DNA of 64,000 nucleotides from Agrilactobacillus fermenti. Its GTDB lineage: Bacteria; Bacillota; Bacilli; Lactobacillales; Lactobacillaceae. Where the stretch lies: positions 1 through 64,000 of the forward strand of contig NZ_JACGCJ010000002.1 in NCBI RefSeq assembly GCF_021030645.1, given 5' to 3'. The notes beneath the pieces were generated by a model. The model was not told the origin of the DNA and ran no database searches. It saw only the letters and a list, made by a program, of their open reading frames with translations. Each line of letters begins with the position of its first letter. Within the stretch, counting starts at the first letter, position 1. Made by a program: the position numbers and the translations under genes. Shown piece by piece: positions 27,195 to 37,485 of this stretch.

Positions 27195-29807
27195 TTAAAT
27201 AATTGGTGTCTTGGATTGTACTTTTTCGTGCTTAAAAGTCAAAGTATTACCAACTAAATCAATTGTCACTAAACTATGTGGTAAGATATGTCCAGCTATA
27301 ATCTCTTTTGCCAATGGCGTTTCTACTTGACCAACAATGAATCGTTGTAATGGCCGTGCTCCAAAAGCAGGATCATATCCCTTCTCTGCAATCCACGTTT
27401 GTGCCGTCGGTGTCACCGTAAGTTTAATTTCTTGAGCTGCTAATCGCTTTGTCAGCTGTTGAATCAATTTTACCACAATCTGTTTTACCGCTGTTAAAGT
27501 TAATGGATCAAAAATAACAATATCATCAATTCGGTTCAAAAATTCTGGTTTAAAATGACCTTGTAGTAGACTTCGCACTTGCTGATGCGTTTGTGCCGTA
27601 ATACCCGCATCAGACTGTTGGGCGTCTAGCAAAATATCAGACCCTAAATTAGAAGTCATAATGATAATTGTATTTTTAAAGTCGACAGTTCGGCCTTGTC
27701 CATCTGTCAAACGGCCGTCATCCAAAACTTGTAATAAAATATTAAAAACGTCTGGATGTGCTTTTTCAATTTCATCCAATAAAACAATGGTATAAGGGTT
27801 TCGACGAACAGCCTCAGTCAACTGTCCGCCCTCTTCGTACCCGACATACCCAGGAGCGGCTCCGACTAGCCGTGAGACCGCATATTTTTCCATATATTCA
27901 CTCATATCGATACGAACCATATGCTTTTCAGAATCAAATAAATCTTCAGCCAGTGTTTTCGCTAACTCAGTTTTCCCAACGCCAGTTGGTCCTAAAAACA
28001 GAAACGATCCAAGTGGCCGATCAGGATTTTGCAAGCCAGCTCGACTGCGGATCACTGCATCAGCGACCAATTGAACAGCTTGATCCTGGCCGATGACACG
28101 TTGATGCAAAGTATCTTCTAAATGTAATAATTTTTGTCGGTCACTGGCAACTAATTTTGCCACTGGAATACCGGTTTGGCGACTGACGACATCAGCAATT
28201 TCATCAGCTGTTACGGATTCTTGAACCAAATTATCAGCCGAATTTTCTTTTTTCTCTAAATCAGTTAATTCCTGCTTTAGCTTTGGTAAGGTGCCATGTT
28301 GAATTCGAGCCGCTGCTTCTAAATCATACTTAGCTTGAGCATCCTCTAATTGATGTTTTGCTTTATCAATTTGCGTCTTTTTCTCATTGATTGCATTAAT
28401 TTCTGATTTTTCAGCCGACCATTTTGTACTTAATTGATTGATCTTTTCTTGTAAATCAGCTTTACGCTGCTTGATTTCAACTAAACGTGCTTGGGAGGCA
28501 GGATCGCTTTCTTTTTTCAAAGCAGCTTCTTCAATTTTAAGCTGCATCATTTTCCGCGTTTGTTGATCCAGTTCTGTGGGCATGGAATTCATTTCAACAT
28601 TGATGTTTGCACTTGCCTCATCAACTAGATCAATTGCTTTATCCGGTAAAAAACGATCTGTAATATAGCGATTTGACAAGGTCGCCGCAGCTACAAGCGC
28701 ATTATCATGAATACGTACACCGTGGAATATCTCAAAACGTTCTTTTAATCCTCGCAAGATCGTAATCGTATCTGCTACACTGGGTTCTTGAACCAATACC
28801 CGTTGAAAACGACGCTCTAAGGCTTTGTCTTTTTCAATATTTTCTCGATATTCATCTAAGGTCGTTGCTCCAATTAAATGCAGTTCTCCGCGAGCTAACA
28901 TTGGTTTTAGCAAATTACCAGCATCCATTGAACCTTCTGTTTTGCCAGCGCCAACGATCGTATGAATCTCATCAATGAAAACAATAATCTGCCCTTCGCT
29001 TTGTTTAACTTCTTTTAAAACAGCTTTAAGTCTCTCCTCAAATTCACCACGGTATTTTGCACCTGCAATTAATGTCCCCATATCCAAAGAAATAATCGTC
29101 TTATCTTTTAGATTATCAGGAACGTCGCCCTTGACGATTCGTTGGGCTAGACCTTCAACGATAGCAGTCTTACCAACGCCTGGTTCCCCAATTAGAACGG
29201 GGTTATTTTTAGTTTTTCTTGAAAGAATACGAATGACGTTGCGTATCTCTTCATCGCGACCAATAATTGGATCTTGATCACCAGAACGAACTGCCTTGAC
29301 AAGATCGGTCCCATATTTTTCCAATGCTTGGTAGTTGGCCTCTTGGTTTTTTGAAGTTACACGCTGGTTTCCTCGAATATCTAGGATCGTTTGCCGTAGT
29401 TTGTCGGCCGTTACACCATGCTCATTTAAAAATTTAGTTAGTGGCTGATATTGCTGTTTTAATAAAGCCAATGGTAACGTATCTGCAGCAATGAAGTCAT
29501 CTTTTAATTCTTGACGGATCGTATTCGCATCATTAAATAATTGATAAAGATTCTGGCTCATATTTTGACCATAATTGGCTTGCCCTTGAACTACGGGTAG
29601 GGCATCTAGCTCATGGTCAATTTGGGTTTCAAACGCTGCCGTATCCACATTAACCTTTTTTAAAAGATCCGGCAAAACTTCACCAGGTTGCATCAAGACT
29701 TTAAATAAATGTGCAATATCGATTTCTGTATGATGCCGCGTCACGGCAACTTGTTGAGCTGCAGCAAGTGCTTCTTGAACAACCTGTGTTAATAATTCTG
29801 GATTCAA
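27195..29807 (-). CDS. clpB: ATP-dependent chaperone ClpB
   Basis: AAA+ disaggregase that resolubilises aggregated proteins with DnaK. The 870 residues have the Clp N-domain, AAA module 1 ([13 protein letters not shown] near 205, [14 protein letters not shown]), the coiled-coil M domain (about 400-530, Lys/Glu/Gln-rich), and AAA module 2 ([12 protein letters not shown] near 602). Length is full. Start is a TTG after a GGGGTG site. I looked for CtsR heptads and CIRCE upstream and saw no clear match, so its heat-shock control is not evident from the sequence. Confidence 0.97.
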   Translation of the reverse strand: MNPELLTQVVQEALAAAQQVAVTRHHTEIDIAHLFKVLMQPGEVLPDLLKKVNVDTAAFETQIDHELDALPVVQGQANYGQNMSQNLYQLFNDANTIRQELKDDFIAADTLPLALLKQQYQPLTKFLNEHGVTADKLRQTILDIRGNQRVTSKNQEANYQALEKYGTDLVKAVRSGDQDPIIGRDEEIRNVIRILSRKTKNNPVLIGEPGVGKTAIVEGLAQRIVKGDVPDNLKDKTIISLDMGTLIAGAKYRGEFEERLKAVLKEVKQSEGQIIVFIDEIHTIVGAGKTEGSMDAGNLLKPMLARGELHLIGATTLDEYRENIEKDKALERRFQRVLVQEPSVADTITILRGLKERFEIFHGVRIHDNALVAAATLSNRYITDRFLPDKAIDLVDEASANINVEMNSMPTELDQQTRKMMQLKIEEAALKKESDPASQARLVEIKQRKADLQEKINQLSTKWSAEKSEINAINEKKTQIDKAKHQLEDAQAKYDLEAAARIQHGTLPKLKQELTDLEKKENSADNLVQESVTADEIADVVSRQTGIPVAKLVASDRQKLLHLEDTLHQRVIGQDQAVQLVADAVIRSRAGLQNPDRPLGSFLFLGPTGVGKTELAKTLAEDLFDSEKHMVRIDMSEYMEKYAVSRLVGAAPGYVGYEEGGQLTEAVRRNPYTIVLLDEIEKAHPDVFNILLQVLDDGRLTDGQGRTVDFKNTIIIMTSNLGSDILLDAQQSDAGITAQTHQQVRSLLQGHFKPEFLNRIDDIVIFDPLTLTAVKQIVVKLIQQLTKRLAAQEIKLTVTPTAQTWIAEKGYDPAFGARPLQRFIVGQVETPLAKEIIAGHILPHSLVTIDLVGNTLTFKHEKVQSKTPII

Positions 29808-29907
29808 AAAATCACCCCATTATGATATTTGAGTAAAACCACTTATATCTAATTTAAATAAATTAGCAACGAAATACGTTTCAAATTAAATTATTCATAG
29901 CTAAGTA

Positions 29908-29944
29908 GAGGCCGGCAACAAAACCGCAGTTTTGTTCCGACCTC
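29908..29944. repeat. hairpin repeat (GAGGCCGG-ACAAAA type) between clpB and the LapA gene
   Basis: AGGCCGGCAACAAAAC/GTTTTGTTCCGACCT inverted repeat with a four-base loop. There is no T-run on either strand, so it is a weak candidate as terminator. It is related to the hairpins at 5873 and 43953. Confidence 0.55.
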
Positions 29945-29994
29945 CTCACTCTATAATCTAACCATCTCAAGTGCAACATACTTAAGTCTGAAAA

Positions 29995-30423
29995 TTATTT
30001 ATCCGATGCATCGAATTGATTTTTTGCTAACTGTCCTTTTTGTTGGGCGTTTCCATTGGATTGGACTTGTAATTGCTTGATTTTTTCATCTTTTTTAGCT
30101 AACTCAGCTTGATACTGTTGATCCAGCTTTTTAGTCGTTGTTGTGATAGCTTCAGCCACAGCAGCTTGTTTAATTTTATCAGCATCATCTATTTGTGTTG
30201 TCAGGTGTTTCAATTGTTTCTTCATATTATAATTACCCATCGTGGCAAATAAGTAAGTTACTAAAGCCCCTAGTAAAATACTGATAAATAGAATCAAGAT
30301 TAACGGCAACTTTACAATTGTGAAACCAAAACTGATTTGAACTTGTTTTTGATTGATCAGAGCAAAAACAACCAAAATAACAGCAATAATCAAACCCAAT
30401 ATGAAATTACGTTGTTTCTTCAT
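29995..30423 (-). CDS. LapA-type membrane protein (DUF1049)
   Basis: A 142-residue protein with two N-terminal membrane helices (about 7-24 and 38-62; LGLIIAVILVVFALINQKQV is the typical LapA start) and a cytoplasmic, Lys/Gln-rich coiled coil over the rest. LapA-type proteins are linked in other bacteria to envelope assembly, but the role in lactobacilli is unknown. It is read 26 bases after the SDR gene and likely belongs to a rnz-SDR-lapA operon. Confidence 0.8.
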   Translation of the reverse strand: MKKQRNFILGLIIAVILVVFALINQKQVQISFGFTIVKLPLILILFISILLGALVTYLFATMGNYNMKKQLKHLTTQIDDADKIKQAAVAEAITTTTKKLDQQYQAELAKKDEKIKQLQVQSNGNAQQKGQLAKNQFDASDK

Positions 30424-30449
30424 CTAAATTCCCCCACCGGCAAATAAAA

Positions 30450-31259
30450 TTATTTCTTATTGAAAAGCTCACTAGTTAAATAATCCCCAATACGTGGAAA
30501 AATATCATAAAAGTGTGCTGCCAAAGCCATGATAGCTGGTGTATTAATTTCACGTACAGAAAAACCAACAGCACTCACAATTCGTTGAGCCAGCCGATCT
30601 GCATTTAATGTGAAAGCCCCTACCGATTTAAGGTAAGTTCCACTTTCATCAGCAATATTGAAAAAGTCTGTAGCAACTGGACCAGGATTAACAGTCGTTA
30701 CCTGGATATCAAAAGGTTTTAGTTCTAGGCGCAAGCCATTAGCATAGCCAACCACAGCAAATTTAGCTGCGGAATAAATTGCGCTCTTATTCGTTGCAAT
30801 TTTACCAGCCATTGAACCTAACAAAATAATATGGCCTGGTTTTCTGTCAATCATTAGTTTTGCAATTAGACGTGAAATATAAATCGTTCCTAAAACATCA
30901 ACTTGAATCAAGCGCTCGATCATCGCCGGTTCCATGTCAACTGTGTTTGTAAACTTACCAAACCCGGCTGCATTGATCAAAACATCGGGAATGCCAACTT
31001 CATTAACGACCCGTCGACAAAAATAGTCAATATTATCAGGATCAGAAATATCTAAGGTAAAGCCATATGCTGACCGCCCCGATAAAGCCGCACACTGCTT
31101 AGCGACTAGATCCAGCTGTGCTTGGCGCCGCGCTGCTACGATCACAATCGCCCCCCGTTTAGCTGCCTGTAAAGCACTAGCTCGACCAATGCCTGAAGAT
31201 CCTCCAGTGATGACAACAATCTTACCATCAAGATTTCTTAACGCTGCTAATTTTTTCAT
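30450..31259 (-). CDS. short-chain dehydrogenase/reductase
   Basis: NAD(P)-dependent oxidoreductase of 269 residues. Motifs: [10 protein letters not shown] nucleotide site (18-27), NAAG, catalytic Ser in LLGSMAGK and YSAAK (Tyr-x3-Lys). Classical SDR length. The substrate is not evident; closest in style are DltE/YqjQ-like enzymes, which act on unknown acyl or sugar substrates. The start lies inside the end of rnz (32-base overlap), with AGAGG as ribosome-binding site, pointing to coupling. Confidence 0.9.
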   Translation of the reverse strand: MKKLAALRNLDGKIVVITGGSSGIGRASALQAAKRGAIVIVAARRQAQLDLVAKQCAALSGRSAYGFTLDISDPDNIDYFCRRVVNEVGIPDVLINAAGFGKFTNTVDMEPAMIERLIQVDVLGTIYISRLIAKLMIDRKPGHIILLGSMAGKIATNKSAIYSAAKFAVVGYANGLRLELKPFDIQVTTVNPGPVATDFFNIADESGTYLKSVGAFTLNADRLAQRIVSAVGFSVREINTPAIMALAAHFYDIFPRIGDYLTSELFNKK

Positions 31260-32193
31260 TGATTGACCTCTTTTGAAAAGGAATATTTATTTCGTCAAAA
31301 TCAGATACGACTTTTGTATTCCGAAAAACCATTTGGGCATCAGTCTGTAATTCATGAACCAGCTTGCCCAAATACCGCGCTGAAATATGGGTTAATAGTA
31401 ACTGTTTTACCTGTGCTTGCTTGGCAATCGTTGCAGCTTGAATATTTGTTGAATGATAATATTGCTTCGCAAGTTTAGCTTCATCCCGGCCAAAGGTACT
31501 TTCATGTACTAGCACGTCAGCATGCTCTGCAAGTGCTAAAGCATGTTGGGTTTTTCGTGTGTCGCCTAAAATAGCTACGATACGCCCTGGCTGTTCCGGT
31601 GTCACATAATCTTGACCGCTGACAATTCGGCCGTCAGCCAATTTTACAGTCTCACCTGCTTTTAGTTTAGCATAAACTGGTCCCGAAGGAATATTATCTT
31701 CTTTTAATTTATCAACTAGCAGGATCCCTGGATGCGGTTTTTCTACAATTCGATAACCAAAACTTTGAATGCGGTGATCTAATTCATCTGCAAACACAGA
31801 AAAAGTGTCATCTTCAAACACAAGACCGGGTTTAACAGTGACAAAACTTAGCGGGTAACTTAAACGTGTCTCAGAGACTCTCAAGGCAGATCGTACAAAA
31901 TCTTCAATACCTCTAGGGCCATAAATGGTTAGCGCACTATTTCCACCTTGATTAGATCGACTGGAAAGCAACCCCGGTAATCCAAAAATATGATCACCGT
32001 GTAAATGAGTTATAAAAATTTTGTCAATTTTTCGTGGCCGAATTGTTGTGTATAAGATTTGATGTTGGGTCGCTTCACCAACATCAAATAGCCAAATTTC
32101 GTTGCGCTCAGCTAATAGTTTCAATGCAATGCTTGTAACGTTACGTTGCTTGGCTGGTGTCCCAGCCCCAGTTCCTAAAAATTGTAACTCCAT
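31228..32193 (-). CDS. rnz: ribonuclease Z
   Basis: Endonuclease that matures tRNA 3' ends. From ATG 32193 the 321-residue protein starts [18 protein letters not shown], the family N-terminus, and shows [13 protein letters not shown] (HxHxDH zinc motif), a further His in [13 protein letters not shown] context and the C-terminal THISARY motif. The frame runs upstream to 32265, but the extension is not conserved. It overlaps the downstream SDR gene by 32 bases. Confidence 0.96.
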   Translation of the reverse strand: MELQFLGTGAGTPAKQRNVTSIALKLLAERNEIWLFDVGEATQHQILYTTIRPRKIDKIFITHLHGDHIFGLPGLLSSRSNQGGNSALTIYGPRGIEDFVRSALRVSETRLSYPLSFVTVKPGLVFEDDTFSVFADELDHRIQSFGYRIVEKPHPGILLVDKLKEDNIPSGPVYAKLKAGETVKLADGRIVSGQDYVTPEQPGRIVAILGDTRKTQHALALAEHADVLVHESTFGRDEAKLAKQYYHSTNIQAATIAKQAQVKQLLLTHISARYLGKLVHELQTDAQMVFRNTKVVSDFDEINIPFQKRSINEKISSVKKS

Positions 32194-32283
32194 GGACGAC
32201 TTCCTATCTATAAATTTAACAAAATCGCTAAAAATTAAGCTGGAAGCTAAATGAGATTCAGCCAACCAGCTTAAGCTTATATT

Positions 32284-34251
32284 CTAAGATTTTACATTTA
32301 ATATTTGTTTGGCAATATATGTCGCATAATACGGCCCACCAACGGTATTAGGGTGTACACGATCCGCATAAAACCAGTCATCGTGACTATTAGAATAGTC
32401 AAACCAGTCAATCACAACCAAATTCTTATACCTCTTCGTTGCTCGATTCAAAGTATCATTGACCGGATTTTGCCATTCACGAGTTGGGACACGAACATTG
32501 ATCCAATAAACTTTGCGTTCTGGACCGAATACAGCCATTAACTGATCCATTTGTTCTGGCGTAAATGGGCCATTTGTGCCTAAACCTACAAGAATATTAT
32601 CAGCTAAAGCCCCTTGATCAGCCAAGCCCTTAGCTTCACCAATCACAGAAACCATTTGTTTACCAACATCAGCCTTCATCAACATTTTAGGGAATATTTG
32701 CTGCAACATATTTTGGCCATCCAACATAACCGAATCCCCAAAAGCTGTGATTTGCATATTCTGTGCGGCTTGTAGTGCTGTTTGAGGAATGCCATATTGT
32801 TTTCCCAATTGCTCATTAACAGGGTGCGATTTAGCACGACTTTCTAGTTCCTGACTGGAAGAAATGCTTAATGAACGACTCAAAGAAGCATTCTTCTGTG
32901 CCAATTTTTTCTGTCTATTTTCTTTTTTGGCTTCTTGAATCAATTTGGCATTTCGCTTTGCATTTGCCTTTTTGTTCTTGTTAATTTTCTTTGCCAGTTG
33001 TGAATTATTTGCTGCACCAGGCTTAACAGTTGTTGCTTGAACAGCGCCTGTCATTCCTGCCACTAAAATAAACATCGATACAAAGGCAATGATACGTGTC
33101 CGGCGACTTTGAGTGCCTTTTCGTGAAAATAATGACTTGAAAAATACCCCTGTTTGCGAATAATCAAAATGGGCTAAAGGCTGTTCAATATAACGGAAAG
33201 ATAACTCACTGATCAGCAAAATCATCACCGCTTCAATGACATGGTAAAGTACTTGGTGATCAGCAATATTAGTCATTTTAGATTCAAAAAAAATCATTAC
33301 TGGAAATTGGTATAAATAAATGCCATAACTTCTTGATCCAATCCAGGAAAAAATCGGATTAGTCAATACCCCGTTCCAATCTGCACCTGGATGTGCCACG
33401 ATAGCAATTAAAACAGTTGCTAGGAATGAGAATAAAAACATACCGCCACGATACAAAGCAGCCCCTTGATCAGTTAATTGCATAAACAAAAATGCCATGC
33501 CTACAAAACAAACAATACCAATAGTATCCAATAAAACCCGATCACGGGCCTCAATATCCGCCCTTAATCGCGCACTCGGCCATACGATACCCAAAGCACA
33601 ACCAAACAAGATACTAAACATCCGCGTGTCAGTACCATAGTAAATCCGACTGGGATCTATATGGGGCTGATATAAGATAGCCATTAGGACAGCGGAAAAA
33701 ATTGCCAGAACCATCGTGACATTGAATAGCCGCGATCTTTTCTTCAGTAGCTTTAACATACAAACCATTAGAATCGGCCAAACAATATAAAATTGACCTT
33801 CAATTGATAACGTCCAAAGATGCGTAAAAGGGGATTCATTATTAGCAAAGCGCTCAAAATAAGATTGGCCATTTACGATTTGCCACCAATTGTATACGTT
33901 CAGTAAATTCGTTAAAATAATTTTATGCAAATTAGCTAACAAATTGCGTTCAAAGAAAACAATATAAGCACTCGTACTGAATAACACAGCAACTAATGCT
34001 GGATAAATACGTTTTAAACGTTTAACAAAAAATGTCTTAAAATCGAACTTGCCCATTTTTTGATATTGAGTAATCAACTGATCTGTGATCAAATAACCAG
34101 AAATCGCAAAAAAGATTGGCACCCCAAGATAACCACCCTTAAATACGTTAGGGTTCATGTGATATAAAATAACGCCTAAAACCCCTAAAGCGCGTAAGCC
34201 GTCGAATCCAGTTATATAACGTCTCTTTTTTGTTTGTTGCGTATTATTCAT
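32284..34251 (-). CDS. OatA-like membrane O-acetyltransferase with SGNH domain
   Basis: Two-part surface enzyme of 655 residues, of the type that O-acetylates peptidoglycan (OatA) or other surface glycans. The N-terminal 390 residues are an acyltransferase-3 membrane domain with about ten helices (GFDGLRALGVLGVILYH start). A charged linker rich in Lys/Asn/Ser follows, then an extracellular SGNH esterase fold with FGDSVML (Ser), GLGTNGPF (block III) and DRVHPN (Asp-x2-His). All catalytic residues are in place. The acceptor cannot be read from sequence. Monocistronic between obg and rnz. Confidence 0.9.
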   Translation of the reverse strand: MNNTQQTKKRRYITGFDGLRALGVLGVILYHMNPNVFKGGYLGVPIFFAISGYLITDQLITQYQKMGKFDFKTFFVKRLKRIYPALVAVLFSTSAYIVFFERNLLANLHKIILTNLLNVYNWWQIVNGQSYFERFANNESPFTHLWTLSIEGQFYIVWPILMVCMLKLLKKRSRLFNVTMVLAIFSAVLMAILYQPHIDPSRIYYGTDTRMFSILFGCALGIVWPSARLRADIEARDRVLLDTIGIVCFVGMAFLFMQLTDQGAALYRGGMFLFSFLATVLIAIVAHPGADWNGVLTNPIFSWIGSRSYGIYLYQFPVMIFFESKMTNIADHQVLYHVIEAVMILLISELSFRYIEQPLAHFDYSQTGVFFKSLFSRKGTQSRRTRIIAFVSMFILVAGMTGAVQATTVKPGAANNSQLAKKINKNKKANAKRNAKLIQEAKKENRQKKLAQKNASLSRSLSISSSQELESRAKSHPVNEQLGKQYGIPQTALQAAQNMQITAFGDSVMLDGQNMLQQIFPKMLMKADVGKQMVSVIGEAKGLADQGALADNILVGLGTNGPFTPEQMDQLMAVFGPERKVYWINVRVPTREWQNPVNDTLNRATKRYKNLVVIDWFDYSNSHDDWFYADRVHPNTVGGPYYATYIAKQILNVKS

Positions 34252-34316
34252 CCTGCCAAATCCTCAATTATGCATATTTAAATCTCTTCATTAAATTGTG
34301 TGTCAATATCTCAAAC

Positions 34317-35606
34317 TTAATCAACAAATTCAAAGCTAAAGTCAGCAATGGTTACGGTATCACCATTTTTGGCACCAGCAGCTCTTAATCCTTCTTCAAT
34401 CCCCATTGATTTCAATTGTCTTGCGAAACGCAATACACTGTCATCATGATTCAAATTCGTCATCTTAAGTAAACGTTCAACTTTTTCTCCTGTTACAATA
34501 TAAGCACCCGTCTCGTCTTGGTGAATTGCAAAATCAGCTGCTTTTTGGGTTTCATAGTCATAGGTCTTTGCTGCTACAGGTTCAGGCTGTGCTTTTGGTA
34601 TTTGTTCTAAAGCCGTAGCCGCTGTGGTTAATAACTGACGCACGCCACTATGAGTTACGCTTGAAATTGCAAAAATAGTTGCATCTTTGAAATGCTTGGA
34701 TTTAGCCAATGCTTGCTTAAATTCATCAAGACGTTCCTGAGCTCCTGGTAAATCTAATTTTGTAGCCACAATAATTTGTGGTCGATTCAAAATTGTGGGG
34801 TCATAAGTTTCTAATTCATGATTGATCTGCTCAAAGTCATCAATTGGTACTCGGCCATTTTCGGGGTCCATATCTACTAAATGTAAAATGACTCGTGTGC
34901 GTTCAATATGACGTAAAAACTGAAATCCAAGGCCAACGCCATTTGAAGCACCCTCAATTAGCCCAGGTAAATCAGCCATAACAAAATCACGACCATCACT
35001 CAACTGCACCATCCCTAAGTTAGGCACTAAAGTTGTAAAATGATATGCTGCAATTTTAGGTTTCGCACTGGTAGCCACAGATAATAAGGTAGATTTACCA
35101 ACCGAAGGATATCCAACCAGTCCTACATCAGCGATAACACGTAATTCCAATTTGATTTCTAAATCTTGCCCAGGCTCACCGTTTTCGGCAATTTCTGGGG
35201 CACGACGCCGAGAATTGGCAAAATGAATGTTGCCACGACCGCCACGACCACCTTGAGCTACCACCAGTTGTTGTCCAATTTCCGTTAAATCGCCAATCAA
35301 TTCATCTGTCTCTGCATTTTTAACCATCGTGCCTTGGGGTACCTTAATAACCGTATCTTCAGCACCGTGGCCATACATACTTTTATTCATACCATTTTCA
35401 CCATTAGCAGCCTTAAAAATCCGCTTATAGCGAAAATCCATTAACGTCCGTAACCCTGGATCAACGACAAGGACAATACTACCGCCTTTTCCGCCATCAC
35501 CACCGGCTGGACCCCCCTTTGGCACATACTTCTCTTTTCGGAATGCAACAGCACCATCGCCGCCTTTTCCTGCTTTCACTTGTATCTTAACTTGGTCGAC
35601 AAACAT
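34317..35606 (-). CDS. obg: GTPase ObgE
   Basis: Essential ribosome-associated GTPase of 429 residues. It has the glycine-rich Obg fold (1-158, with repeated GGxGG segments), the G domain ([12 protein letters not shown] near 166, [13 protein letters not shown]) and a C-terminal OCT domain (about 350-428). Length and order are standard. AAAGGG precedes the ATG. It is upstream of the OatA-like gene on the same strand. Confidence 0.98.
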   Translation of the reverse strand: MFVDQVKIQVKAGKGGDGAVAFRKEKYVPKGGPAGGDGGKGGSIVLVVDPGLRTLMDFRYKRIFKAANGENGMNKSMYGHGAEDTVIKVPQGTMVKNAETDELIGDLTEIGQQLVVAQGGRGGRGNIHFANSRRRAPEIAENGEPGQDLEIKLELRVIADVGLVGYPSVGKSTLLSVATSAKPKIAAYHFTTLVPNLGMVQLSDGRDFVMADLPGLIEGASNGVGLGFQFLRHIERTRVILHLVDMDPENGRVPIDDFEQINHELETYDPTILNRPQIIVATKLDLPGAQERLDEFKQALAKSKHFKDATIFAISSVTHSGVRQLLTTAATALEQIPKAQPEPVAAKTYDYETQKAADFAIHQDETGAYIVTGEKVERLLKMTNLNHDDSVLRFARQLKSMGIEEGLRAAGAKNGDTVTIADFSFEFVD

Positions 35607-35744
35607 CGGTAACGCCCTTTCTACGACCTCTAGAATCCATTTAATTATTCTACTTATTTTAACAGGAAAAGTAAATATAACCTAGCCTTAAAACAGAATT
35701 TAAAAAAATAATAACAGAAAATGACAGGTTTTGAACGTTTTTTG

Positions 35745-35773
35745 TTGATTTTTGCTGGTTAACCGATTACAAT
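35745..35773 (+). promoter_or_regulatory. promoter of the fruRKA operon with a palindrome in the spacer
   Basis: TTGATT (35745-35750) and TACAAT (35768-35773) are 17 bases apart. The spacer holds the perfect palindrome GGTTAACC (35757-35764), a possible repressor half-site, and GTTAACCGATTACA partly resembles a catabolite-response element (three mismatches). Confidence 0.7.
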
Positions 35774-35792
35774 ACCAAATGGAGTTGAGTGT

Positions 35793-36548
35793 ATGTTAAC
35801 AGAAGAAAGACAGCATTATATTTTGAAGTGCTTGCGTACCAAAGAAATTGTCAAACTACAAGATCTAGTTGCACACACCAAAGCCTCTGAATCGACCGTT
35901 CGTCGAGATCTTCAAGAACTCGAGGATGCTGGTCGTTTAGTGCGGATTCACGGTGGTGCTAAGCGTTTGAACAATTTAATGGACGAGCCAAGCCAAACTA
36001 GCAAGGCTAACACCAACGTTGCAGAGAAACAGCAAATTGCTGAATATGCGGCCACTAAAATTCACCAGGGTGATGTGATTTTTATGGATGCCGGGACAAC
36101 TGTCCAAGCATTGATTCCCTTCTTAACGCCAGCACAGCACGTGACTATTGTGACAACTGGCGTTGACACAGCTGCACTGCTGGCAGAGAAACAGTTGCAT
36201 ATTTATTTAATTGGCGGACAAATTAAAAATCTAACCAAAGCTGTTATTGGCGCTAAAGCCATTGCTGAACTGAATGACTATCGTTTTGATCTAGCGTTTA
36301 TTGGTACAAACGGAATCGACGAACAAAATGGTTATTCTACACCAGATCCTGAAGAAGGTGCCCTTAAACGTATCGTTTTAAAACGGTCGGCCGAGCGCTA
36401 CATTCTAGCAGAAGCCAATAAATTTGGCCGTGTTTCCTTTGACCGATTTGGTAATCTTTCTGATGCCGAAATCATCACTTCAACTATGCCAGAAAAGTTT
36501 CAACATCTAAAAACATATACATCTATAGAGGAGGTCGTTCATTTTTGA
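35793..36548 (+). CDS. fruR: DeoR-family repressor of the fructose operon, FruR
   Basis: A 251-residue DeoR-family regulator. The N-terminal helix-turn-helix (residues 1-57, with the signature IVKLQDLVAHTKASESTVRRD) is followed by a sugar-phosphate-binding domain with the conserved FMDAGTT and FIGTNGID segments. As first gene of fruR-fruK-fruA it is expected to respond to fructose 1-phosphate and to repress its own operon. Its stop overlaps the fruK start by four bases. Confidence 0.94.
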   Translation: MLTEERQHYILKCLRTKEIVKLQDLVAHTKASESTVRRDLQELEDAGRLVRIHGGAKRLNNLMDEPSQTSKANTNVAEKQQIAEYAATKIHQGDVIFMDAGTTVQALIPFLTPAQHVTIVTTGVDTAALLAEKQLHIYLIGGQIKNLTKAVIGAKAIAELNDYRFDLAFIGTNGIDEQNGYSTPDPEEGALKRIVLKRSAERYILAEANKFGRVSFDRFGNLSDAEIITSTMPEKFQHLKTYTSIEEVVHF

Positions 36549-37459
36549 TTTATACTGTTACCGCAAACCCATCCATTGATTATGTTGTAACAACTGACAA
36601 AATCGAATTAGGTACTGTTAATCGTTTAGATTCCAGCACTTCACTACCCGGAGGCAAAGGTATCAATGTTTCCCGAATTCTTCGTCAATTGGGTTTACCA
36701 ACCACGGCATTAGGGTTTATTGGGGGTTATACAGGGCGTTTCGTTAAAGAGGCTTTAGAAAAAGACCACTTAACGACTAGTTTCACTGAAGTGGCTGATG
36801 ATACGCGTATTAACGTTAAGATCAAAGCTGACCAAGAAACCGAAATCAACGGTCAGGGGCCAACGATCAGTTCTGAAAATGTCGCTGATTTCAAAACAAA
36901 TTTAAAGCAGCTTCAAGCTGGTGATGTGGTGGTTATGTCCGGTAGTCTGCCACCTGCCCTACCTGATACTTTTTATCGCGACCTGATTCCAATGATTCAA
37001 GCTCAAGGTGCTGATTTTGTCATCGATACGACTGGTCAGGCATTAAAGGATACGCTATCAGCACACCCCTTAGTAGTAAAACCGAATCATCATGAGTTAG
37101 CCCAACTCTTCAATGTTCAACTTGATGACTTGGAAGATATTGCGAAGTATGGCCGCAAGCTATTAGATCTTGGTGCTAAAAATGTTTTGATTTCGATGGC
37201 CGGCGATGGTGCCTTTTTGATTACGTCTGACCAAACATATTATTCAAAAGCACCGAAAGGCACTGTGGTCAATTCTGTTGGTGCTGGTGATTCAATGATT
37301 GCTGGTTTTACAGGTACATTTGCTAAGACTAAAGATCCAATGGCTAGTTTTAAAATTGGCCTTGCCTGTGGTAGTGCGACAGCTTTTGCTAAAGATTTAG
37401 CTACAAAAGCACAAATCGATGCTTTGTTACCTAAAATCACTATTGAAGCATTTAATTAA
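36545..37459 (+). CDS. fruK: 1-phosphofructokinase
   Basis: Phosphorylates fructose 1-phosphate to the 1,6-bisphosphate, joining fructose uptake to glycolysis. The 304-residue PfkB-family protein has the GGKGINVSRIL sugar-binding motif near 36-46 and the GAGDSMIAGFTGT motif with the catalytic Asp near 247. Start is a TTG that overlaps the fruR stop, with GAGGAGG upstream. Followed after 26 bases by fruA. Confidence 0.96.
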   Translation: MIYTVTANPSIDYVVTTDKIELGTVNRLDSSTSLPGGKGINVSRILRQLGLPTTALGFIGGYTGRFVKEALEKDHLTTSFTEVADDTRINVKIKADQETEINGQGPTISSENVADFKTNLKQLQAGDVVVMSGSLPPALPDTFYRDLIPMIQAQGADFVIDTTGQALKDTLSAHPLVVKPNHHELAQLFNVQLDDLEDIAKYGRKLLDLGAKNVLISMAGDGAFLITSDQTYYSKAPKGTVVNSVGAGDSMIAGFTGTFAKTKDPMASFKIGLACGSATAFAKDLATKAQIDALLPKITIEAFN

Positions 37460-37485
37460 GTTAAAATTTTGAACGGAGGATTTCA

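Noticed and set aside
27758-28096. 112-codon plus-strand frame inside clpB
   Set aside because: Antisense shadow of a highly conserved coding region; no initiation signals.
29808-29907. Possible CtsR or CIRCE heat-shock operator before clpB
   Set aside because: Searched by eye for GGTCAAA heptads and the CIRCE palindrome; no convincing match.
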